DNA from: Blakeslea trispora
Taxonomy: Eukaryota > Mucoromycota > Mucoromycetes > Mucorales > Choanephoraceae
Length of the DNA: 64,000 nt
NCBI GenBank assembly: GCA_025331445.1
Contig: JAIWNE010000052.1
Span: 62,001-126,000, forward strand
Direction of reading: 5' to 3'
In this document: in pieces, positions 30,905 through 39,208 of the stretch
Layout of the letters: every line of letters starts with the position of its first letter
Position numbering within the stretch: position 1 is the first letter of the stretch
Position numbers and translations under genes: made by a program
Notes under the pieces: model-generated
Databases searched by the model: none
Told to the model about the DNA's origin: nothing
The model's input: only the letters and a program-made list of their open reading frames with translations

Positions 30905-33900
30905 TTAGAATGGTACAAAAACACGATCAGGGAGGAAAGGGATCGCAGAGAAGTGTTCACGCCAGTGGGCTGACCAGATACTGAAGACAAATATACCCAT
31001 CAATTGGTATATATGGAGTTTGATGGAGTAGTCGCTGATAGTATACAGAGGAAAAGAAAGAAGGCGGAAGTCTTCAAAAAGCACAGATAGGACCCTGTTC
31101 GGGCTGCCAATGTAGCGTGAGAACGCACGGTACCAGACATGGCTTTTAATACCGCATGTGAAAAGCATATGACACGGAGTCTCAGTGTTGGAACAGTAAT
31201 GGCAACGATCATCACCAATGGCGTGAGGGAGAAGGCGGTAGAGGGAGTTCTTGCTTGAGATCTTGTCGTGAATTAGACGATACCAAAGGGTACGGGTAGC
31301 ACCGTCCATGGGGGTAGAAAGGAAGAGTTTCCAACGCGAAGGCGGAATGGCGGGTAGTGACGAGGGAACTGGTAATGCCACCGCATCTTTGAACAATTGC
31401 TTGAGAGCCCGTTTATTTAAGCATGAAAGAGGAATATCTTGGTAAGAAAGAAGATCTGAAAATGGAGAGAAATCCAAGGACTCGGGAGTGGTGACTGAAA
31501 TTGAATGAAGCATGCGCACTGCAATGAAAGGAGGTAAGATGAGGTCTGCCTGAGCGACTGCTTTCTTGAAACGAGACAGCAAACGAGGGAATTGACATTC
31601 AGGACTGGATCGGAATCGGAGGCGGTTAGTAGCCAAGTCAGTGATGAAGATGTCAGTCACTCGAAAGGAACGCATTGTTCTACTGAAGACGAAGGATGAA
31701 GCCTCGGGAATGGCACAAATATCCTTTAATGGGAGAGCGAGGCAAGTAGGTAAGTTTGGAAAGGCTTCATGAGAGGGACTCTTAGGAATTACATCGACAG
31801 CCTCTAAAATTGCAGCGAAAGGGCTATCAGTGTCAGTCAGAGCTGAACTTCGAGAGCTGCAAAAGAGGATTGGAATCATAGCAGAAGGAGAATTGGAGAG
31901 GGTTTGGAGTAGACAACACATCATACGATAAAGAAAAGATGCCATTGGAACTGAGGAGGCAGTTGGCAAAAATGGGGAGAGCCAGCGAAGCTGGAGAGAT
32001 AGACGCTGAGCTCTAATGTCCAAGAGGCCCAGGCCTCCGCTAGATTTTGGAAGATGCAAAATGGAACGACGTATTTTGGGAAAGAAGCCGTGTGAAACAA
32101 ACTGGTAAGTCAGCGAATTGATCTTATTTAAGACGTTAGCAGGTAAAGGAGTCAGCCTGGGGACATGCCAGGGTTTAGACAGGATCAGGGAATTGGTTAT
32201 CAATGCTCTCGCATACACAGAAAGCTGTCTACCTGAGTGTATCGCAATGGAGGCTTTAATGGTGCGTATCGTACCTTCGACGTAGGAAGTTTGCTGGTGT
32301 GGCGCAAGCCAGATCGGGTAACCAAGGTATCTAAGAAAACCAGGGGAGCGATGATCATACCAACGAAGCCCCTTCTCTTGAACCGATGATCGGAGAGGAA
32401 GGTTGGGCACCGGGATTCGGGATAGAGGAAAGACGACGGATTTATGGTAATTGACCAAAGAGTTTGAAGCCTGACCGTACCGAGTAAGGCAGGTCTGTAG
32501 GTGATCGAGTTCAGCTGTGTCATTGATGAAAACAAGTACATCATCGGCGTAGGCAAGCAGTTTGACAGGAGGCGGCGGAGGTAAGCACAGAGATGCCGAA
32601 CGAGGTTTACTAGCTAAGGTATAGCCACCAATATTATCATGGTGAAGGACCGACAACAAGAAAGGTTCCAGCGCAAAGTTGAACAAAATTGGGGAAATAG
32701 TGTCCCCTTGGCGTAGGCCTCTTCCTTGGGCAAACGGGCTAGAAAGGAAGCCATTCATAAGGATCGAGATGTTTGTACCGAAAAAAAGGTTACGAATGAT
32801 ACGAACAAAGCTGTCGTCAAAGCCGAATTTGCAAAGCATCTCGAGGAGATAAGAAGGATGAATACGATCGTAGACTTTGTTTTGATCCAACATAATCCCA
32901 ACTGAAGAAGATTGGCTAAGGGTGGCGTCGTACATCACTAATCGGCAAGTCAGGCCATGATCGCCAATAAACCGACGATGCATAAACCCAGCTTGACAGC
33001 GATTAATGAGGCGATGAGATACCTGCATAACTCTGGAGTTAAGGAGGCGAGTAAACACTTTACAGTCAGTGTTGATTAGTGAGATAGGCCGCCAATTGGA
33101 TAGATCCGAGAGGTCGCCTTTTTTCGGAAGAAGAATAATGCAGGTTTCAGTCCATGATTGGGGGAAAACACCCAAAGAGATAGCATCATTGAAGACTCGA
33201 ACGACGAGATCTTTACAAGCGGGATGTTTGAAAAGCAATTGCAATATTTCATACGGGAGACCATCCTTCCCAGGGCTGCTACATCGAGGAGAGCGAGAAG
33301 CACCAAGCTGGATGTCCGCAAGGCTGAATGGGAGCACTACTGTCTTCGCTTCGTCCGGATCAAGTGATTTAGTGATGTGGGACAGAATGTCATTGGTGGC
33401 CTCGGAAGAGGTAGGTTCAGCAGTATATAGATGGCTATAGAACGAAGTAACTGCATCCAGTTTACTAGCGGTATCAGTGCAAGGAAGACCGGTTACAGGG
33501 TGTGTAAGAGGGCCAACGTTGCGCTTTCGGGCGCGAGCAGTAATGGTACGTTGTAGGTAGCCGGCTGAATGTTCATGGTTCTCCAACCAACGTTTCCCAG
33601 CACGAAGTCTATGGGTCTGGGAGACTTCAGCCTGGAGGTTTGAGATTTCCTTTTGAAGGGGAGACACCAGTATATCCAAAAGGAGAGGATCTGAACGGTA
33701 TTGGCGGTAATAGGAGTTGCATTGGCTTTGAAGCTGTTTGAGGCGACGAGTGCGCCATGCCGTGCGATGGCGACTATATGTTTGTATCATTTTCCTAACT
33801 GCTTTCTTCAACCTATCCCATTGTATTTGAGGGGATTCAGAAGAAGGGAGGAGCTTTGTTTCAACATATCGTTCAATGCAGATATTCAACTTGTCCACGA

Positions 33901-34735
33901 AATCAGGTTGCTTGACCAACAAGGGGTTACCTCGCCACAGGCCCTTGCCCAAGCTACTCAATCCGAAAGACAATGTGATTTGGAGTAGTGCATGGTCAGT
34001 CCATCGGCGATTAAGGTAGTGAGTATTACCATCATTACAAAGGGGATGAAGGCGATGTCCAGCAAGAAAATAGTCAATACAAGAGCCTGTACCGTCAGGT
34101 CCTTGAAAGGTAGGTACAAAGGAACGAGAGGTGTTACTAGGATCATTCAGACAATCCAGAAAGTGGGAACCAACGAACTCTACAAGCTTATGTGGAAAAA
34201 AAGATCGATGTGTATGATGTTCCAAGGCAAAGTCAAAACTGAAATTGAAATCGCCACCAATCAACAAATGAGGTAGCATATCAGAGATGCCCTCTGTAGC
34301 GAGCAGGAAGGCAATCAAAGAATTAAAGAAATTGGTGCGTTCTTGGGAGGAGTTTTGTGCAGGAGCATAAAGATTTAAAACATATAAAGTAGGAAATTCC
34401 TCATGAGAAGGAAGGGTTAGTTTTGCCAAAATAAAGCGGCCATCATTGGAGGTGTGTAATAAGGAGAGGTCAAGGCTTGGATTAAGATTAACAATGCCAC
34501 AATGATAAGACCATATGGCTTGGTGGGATTGAAATTTCATATTGAGAATAGATTCAGTGTCAGCAAAGGAATGGGAAGGGATGTTGGTTTCTTGTAAGAG
34601 GAGGAGACTGTTATTCAAGGATCGTAAATAGCGTATAAAATCATCAGAAGTTTGTAATTGGGATTGTTTGTATACGGTGCGGCAGTTTACCGAGCCGATA
34701 CTCAAGCGAATGAGACTGTTAACAGACTCACTCAT
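30905..34735 (-). CDS. LINE ORF2: AP-type endonuclease, reverse transcriptase, zf-RVT
   Basis: An uninterrupted 1,276-residue frame. Endonuclease motifs include LLLLQETN, VLNLYAPAQ, LLIGGDFNF, SCIDYFLAGH and RRWTDHALLQI. Reverse transcriptase follows: WTETCIILLPKKGDLSDLSN, WRPISLINTDCKVF, MLDQNKVYDRI, GLRQGDTISPILFNF and the catalytic LLAYADDVLVF, with YADD at about residues 729-732. Near the C-terminus, RTLWYRLIHDKI precedes a CHYCSNTETPCHMLFTCG zinc-binding zf-RVT module. All key residues of both enzymes are present. The ATG overlaps the ORF1 stop as TAATG. Confidence 0.96.
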   Translation of the reverse strand: MSESVNSLIRLSIGSVNCRTVYKQSQLQTSDDFIRYLRSLNNSLLLLQETNIPSHSFADTESILNMKFQSHQAIWSYHCGIVNLNPSLDLSLLHTSNDGRFILAKLTLPSHEEFPTLYVLNLYAPAQNSSQERTNFFNSLIAFLLATEGISDMLPHLLIGGDFNFSFDFALEHHTHRSFFPHKLVEFVGSHFLDCLNDPSNTSRSFVPTFQGPDGTGSCIDYFLAGHRLHPLCNDGNTHYLNRRWTDHALLQITLSFGLSSLGKGLWRGNPLLVKQPDFVDKLNICIERYVETKLLPSSESPQIQWDRLKKAVRKMIQTYSRHRTAWRTRRLKQLQSQCNSYYRQYRSDPLLLDILVSPLQKEISNLQAEVSQTHRLRAGKRWLENHEHSAGYLQRTITARARKRNVGPLTHPVTGLPCTDTASKLDAVTSFYSHLYTAEPTSSEATNDILSHITKSLDPDEAKTVVLPFSLADIQLGASRSPRCSSPGKDGLPYEILQLLFKHPACKDLVVRVFNDAISLGVFPQSWTETCIILLPKKGDLSDLSNWRPISLINTDCKVFTRLLNSRVMQVSHRLINRCQAGFMHRRFIGDHGLTCRLVMYDATLSQSSSVGIMLDQNKVYDRIHPSYLLEMLCKFGFDDSFVRIIRNLFFGTNISILMNGFLSSPFAQGRGLRQGDTISPILFNFALEPFLLSVLHHDNIGGYTLASKPRSASLCLPPPPPVKLLAYADDVLVFINDTAELDHLQTCLTRYGQASNSLVNYHKSVVFPLSRIPVPNLPLRSSVQEKGLRWYDHRSPGFLRYLGYPIWLAPHQQTSYVEGTIRTIKASIAIHSGRQLSVYARALITNSLILSKPWHVPRLTPLPANVLNKINSLTYQFVSHGFFPKIRRSILHLPKSSGGLGLLDIRAQRLSLQLRWLSPFLPTASSVPMASFLYRMMCCLLQTLSNSPSAMIPILFCSSRSSALTDTDSPFAAILEAVDVIPKSPSHEAFPNLPTCLALPLKDICAIPEASSFVFSRTMRSFRVTDIFITDLATNRLRFRSSPECQFPRLLSRFKKAVAQADLILPPFIAVRMLHSISVTTPESLDFSPFSDLLSYQDIPLSCLNKRALKQLFKDAVALPVPSSLPAIPPSRWKLFLSTPMDGATRTLWYRLIHDKISSKNSLYRLLPHAIGDDRCHYCSNTETPCHMLFTCGIKSHVWYRAFSRYIGSPNRVLSVLFEDFRLLSFPLYTISDYSIKLHIYQLMGIFVFSIWSAHWREHFSAIPFLPDRVFVPF

Positions 34736-36113
34736 TAGATACGTAGATAGTCTTGCAGAGATCCGCTAGGCTTGGAAACTCTGCCGGAGCGTGTAGTGAG
34801 CTCCTGAGATGAAGAAGTGGAATGGCGCTGGCGTTCCTGTTGACGGAGCTTAGAGACCGAGTTCCTCACACTGGAACTAAGAGAGGCAGAACGCTTTGTG
34901 CGTCTGTCTTTGTCCGTATTAGATGACAGAGGAGTGAAAAAAGCCCCTTCAGGCAGTTCCTCGTCCAACACTGCCATATGCTCGTCGCACATATCGATAT
35001 CATTTAAAAGACTATCCGGTATGTCATGGTTGCTCTCGTCGGAAGAAAGGGGAGTTTCTTCATCTATATCCTCTTGGGTCTCCAAAATCTCTTGGGGAAT
35101 GGTAACATTTTCATCGTAGATAGTCTCATGGTCCATTGTCTCATCAGAAGAAGCCACAATGGATGCAGCCATATCTACACGAGGTTGAGTTTTGGGAAGG
35201 GACTCATCAATTTCCTTCCGAATAGGGGTACTGGTGGTAGAAGCGACGGGCCTAGCTCGTTTGCGATTGGCATTCCAAGGTGCCAAAGGGCAAGCAGCAC
35301 GGAGGTGGTCTGTCTTATCGCAAATGAAGCATGCCTTACGTCTAGGCTTTAATGCAGGACAATTAATGCGAATATGGTCATCGACATGACAGAAGGTACA
35401 AATAGGCTTCATGTCACTCCACACCAGATGTAGATTATGATCCTTCTTCCATGATTGAACCTGGGGAGTTAGATCCTTATAACTCTTAGTAACGTCCCGA
35501 TTCAAAGTAACGTATCCTCTGCCGTGTGTTTAAGACCAATTTCTAAAATTTCTCCAAATTGGTGGAAAATCTCAAGTAAACGAGGCTGCAATGTAGCTGC
35601 AGTACCGAAAGGAATATTAGAGATGCCAATCCGAACAACTCGTGCATTGCCATCCATGGTGGCTGACATCTTAATAAGATCGTCCTGTAATTTAAAAGGA
35701 GCGGAGAGAGCTTCTAGGCGATCTGCCGCTGTTTCAAAACCAATTTCAATATATCGTTGGGTACGACCCATACGACGATCTCTCAGACCAACACCCTTGG
35801 GGAATTGATCGCGTAATACGAGATTCAAACTTCTAGAACTAAAGTTTATTCCTTCAAACTGCTTAGCGTCTATAGCGATAGAGTAATCCTCGGTTGCTTG
35901 GAGGAAGATCGTGGTACTCATGGAGGAACTCTCATCAGGAGAACCCGCGTTGTCAGTAAGCGAAAGTGGTTGTCGTTTCTGGACCTTAACCATTTGTGCC
36001 CAGGTGCGAAAGGTGAAAGGTTGGTTATTAGGATTGTGGGTGGAGGATGATACTTCTGTTGAAATACCATCCACCTTCCTTATATGGTTCGGATCAGTAG
36101 TGGAAAGAGCCAT
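34735..36113 (-). pseudogene. LINE ORF1 (nucleic-acid-binding) split by one frameshift
   Basis: The upstream part, 36113-35502 (203 codons), is an RRM-like region (VVRIGISNIPFGTAA, LLEIFHQFGEILEIGLKHT). The downstream part, about 35525-34735, reads GRGYVTLNRDVTKSYKDLTP. Two perfect CCHC zinc knuckles follow: CTFCHVDDHIRINC and CFICDKTDHLRAAC. The two frames would join into one protein of about 460 residues if one base were changed near 35515-35525. ORF1 proteins coat LINE RNA. The break is either an inactivating mutation, a sequencing error or a frameshift site. The stop TAA at 34737-34735 overlaps the ORF2 ATG. Confidence 0.85.
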
Positions 36114-37089
36114 GATAATTTTTGAATATATCTCTATGTATTATCGATATCATACTTGAACAGTCACGTATCTTCGAAAACGCCCATCGTAGGACTTAAG
36201 TTCCCTTGGCTGATTTTTTATTTCTTGATTTCATGCAAAATGACTGGTTACTGCGAAAATAAAGCTAAAAAAAGGAGGGATGCAATCTTCTATCTTGTTT
36301 TAATCAAGAATCTATCCAGCTTTATTCAAGACAATATTTTGCTTCAAATAAATTAGAGAAAGAATATTTAAAGAGCAAGAAAATTACGTCGCTTTCTCTT
36401 TCTATTTTTTTCTTTCATTACTTACAGCACACAGAGTGTTTGAAACGTCAATAAAAACAAAGTTGGCAGATCAGAGCAGCTATCTGTGTAGCATAAACAT
36501 CAAGCATATAACGATTATATAAGTAAGCATGAATGTATTACATGGCCTGATTTAGGTGGGAGAGACAAGGAGAGGGAAAACAAAAGAGCATACAAAGAAG
36601 GCGATGATAGCAGGAGATATCCAAATACAAAGGTGTTGTTATGATGCTCATTCTCGCAATCCGCAAATTGACAAGGCCTCTAGATATTTACGTGGAAGTC
36701 TATACTTTCCTCCACATTGCCCAAAATGAAACGTCATTCTTTTTTGCTTCCGGAGTTCTTAGTCTGTGTATTCTGTCCGTGTACCAAGAATCAACCAAAA
36801 GAAAAAGAGAGGAAGAAAAGTAACAAATCATGAAGAGGAGACGGTGATAACAAGAGACATTCAAGTAGCCAGTGAACTTTCTTTGGCAAGGCCTTTAAGT
36901 GTTTGTCTGAAAGACCGTATCTCTCGTCATAGAATCTTCATGCTGACAGTAGATTGATAGTCATGAAATATTTAACTATACATTACAGTAATGACTATTA
37001 TCTGTACATTGCATAAACCTGCGTTACTCGAAAGTTAATTTCTAGACGATATAAGTTGCTGCGCTTTTTATTATTCTTGTTTCATTTAG

Positions 37090-37209
37090 TTCACTTACTT
37101 GTTTTTCTATATCTTTACTTACTTGCTCTTCTATATCTTTACCTACTTGCTCTTCTATATCTTTACTTATTTGTTCTTCTATATCTTTACTTACTTGCTC
37201 TTCCATATC
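37090..37209. repeat. 24-bp minisatellite, five copies (right arm)
   Basis: Reverse-complement copy of the array at 27791-27910, with the same number of units and the same variants. It lies 30 bp upstream of the ATG of the right-arm gene copy. Confidence 0.85.
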
Positions 37210-37239
37210 TTCGCGTTTATTGATTCTTTGTTATCTATT

Positions 37240-38988
37240 ATGGGAATCTATTCTGAGAATAAGCAGGGTATGAAAACATTTGGTTTGGTTATTGTATGTA
37301 TTCTAACTTGTAATATTAGAAATAAACGACTGCCTGAGAAGAATATGCTCAAATCGCTCAGAAGTCTCATGGGATGCATTCGTCGTTGCCATGCAAGAAT
37401 CAATGATTGCTCTTTACAATGGTATTCCTTTGGCTCGATATAAAGAATCATGGAAACAAGCATTGAAGCTAGCTACAAGAGAACTAGAATTTTCAATCGA
37501 CGAAAAGGCAAGACAAGATTCCTGGAATGCACTCGTTGAACGAAAGATCCAGCCACTTCCCAAGCAATCAGTCCCTGCACGCGCATCCACTTCATCTAAT
37601 CAATACCAAAGAAAGATTGCAGAAATTGATATGGAGTCTATCGCTTTGGCCCACAGCCAAATAGAAAACAAATGGAAGTTGAAGTCTGGAAGACTTGTTG
37701 AAGAAATCATGTATAGCACATGTATGTCCTGTCATGTCGAGCAGTAAGTACTTTAAACAACGAACCAGCTTGCATTCATATCTAACATCCAGTATCACTT
37801 TAGCCCCATGCATTCTTTGATACTTGATGTTGATGATGCTATCTACAAGACTATGTTGACTGACAAGGAACTTGAAGAAGTCAAAGACAAGGCAGCAAAC
37901 ACTTTGTGCGACCCCTTGCCTGCAAACTTGCAGGAGATTATGATGAAGTTAGACAGAAAGGTAAAGTCAAGTCATAGCAATTGTTACAATAAGCACTCAT
38001 TGTTTTTTTTTGGTGTTTTTTTTTGTTATGTTATCTTGTCAGAAAACTGCTTTATCGATGTACGATGCTATCTCTGAAGTTGAAGCTCATCCTTTCCGAG
38101 ACATTGATGAGTACTGGCTCAAACAGAGCATCTTGAACTACGTCCTGCTCTTTGCCGAAGAAACTCAGTTGGTCAAGCAAGAAACAGAACAAGACCTTCT
38201 TGATGATGTCTACGGCTTTATAAAGAAAAGCTGTAAGCTCAGTGGTACCAAAGCCTATGGGTAAGTCAATTGCTCTCCATCATGTATTTGTCTTTCGCTG
38301 TGCCTTAGCTCACGTATATGAAATACCTCTTAATTAGTGCTAAGCAAAGCAAAGCAAGCAGTGAGGCCTCCAATCGCACTAGGAGTCTTGCATCCAACAG
38401 CCTTGCCCAAAGACAGCCTTGTGCAGATAACGCCGACTTGACCTTTGAATACAACGGTTATGAGCTCTTTTGCCTGGAGATAGGCTTGGAGGACAAAGGT
38501 GCTAATGGCACTAAAGAATTGAATGAGCGGGGACTTAGATCTCCAAAGATGATGAAGAACTTCTGCTGCCGTCTTGCCAAGAATTTGAATGTCAGCCCTG
38601 AAAAGATCAAAATAACAAACATCATCATCAGTGGTAAGTATATATACATATTCCTCAGAAAGCTTGTGCTTACTGAATTTCTTTATTATCTATAGGCATG
38701 AGCATCACAGCTCAAGTGATGTCATTTGAAAATGGCTCAATCTCTCTTCTTTCTCGCTCTCCTCGCCTCCAGATGCCATCATCTGTAAAAGAAATCCCTC
38801 GTCTGCTTCCGCCCGTTCTCAGCTTGATTTACAACTTGAATCAAGTTGTCCTCTCAACCATCAATGTCATTGATGATGTGTGCTCGTCTGTCATGGTCAG
38901 ACCCAGTGAAGATGTGTTCTTTTTTCCTTGCTTTGTGCCCAACTCGGCCAATAGCAAAAAGAGAAGAGTTGCAGACTCTGAAGTCTGA
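37240..38988 (+). CDS. Arm gene, copy 2: unknown Mucoromycota-type protein
   Basis: Start ATG 37240. Exon 1 ends at 37267 (intron 37268-37319), exon 2 begins AAATAAACGAC and continues through EVSWDAFVVAMQESMIALYN to about 37742. Further exons start at about 37804, 38042, 38337 and 38696. All joins keep frame and the protein ends at 38988 with SKKRRVADSEV. It encodes the same protein as copy 1; no difference was seen. Residues NQVVLSTINVIDDVCSS near the C-terminus are helical. CMSCHVEH in the first third could contribute to a metal site, but only two Cys and one His are close. See copy 1 for domain remarks. The two copies are transcribed away from the central transposase. There is no evidence for function beyond conserved splicing and an open frame. 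Confidence 0.75.
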
Positions 38989-39208
38989 GTGGTTTTCTTG
39001 TTTCTCGCTTCGTTTTTTTTTTAATAAATATTGTATATATTATGTTTATCTTCTTTATTTACCTTGGCCCTAAATTTTACATTCAAATCAAATCGCATCA
39101 ACAACATGATAATGAATAAGACCCCTTTCAGAATACTTGAAAACAATGGCCATCTTTTAAATGAGTCATTTGAACTTTGAAAACCATATCTATTGATGAC
39201 AAAGACTG

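Larger units (their letters stand above)
30741..36129 (-). mobile_element. LINE (non-LTR retrotransposon), near-intact, with 15-16-bp target duplication
   Basis: Flanked by direct repeats ATAATTTTTGAATAT at 30741-30755 and 36115-36129 (a further G matches upstream). The 3' end is marked by a T run at 30756-30767, the poly(A) tail seen from the plus strand. On the minus strand it carries ORF1 (36113-34735, one frameshift) and ORF2 (34735-30905, intact). The 5' end falls at or within one base of the ORF1 ATG, so no 5' UTR is present. It interrupts the right terminal repeat of the Tc1/mariner-like element. Confidence 0.95.
36130..39208 (+). repeat. Right arm of the giant inverted repeat (3.1 kb)
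   Basis: Mirror image of 25792-28865 plus 29050 onward, collinear over the whole length. It lacks the MITE (empty TA at 36135-36136). On the inside it is cut off from the transposon by the LINE. The outer end at 39208 (GACAAAGACTG, then TAAAAAAAAGG) shows no obvious target duplication with the left outer flank. Confidence 0.92.
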
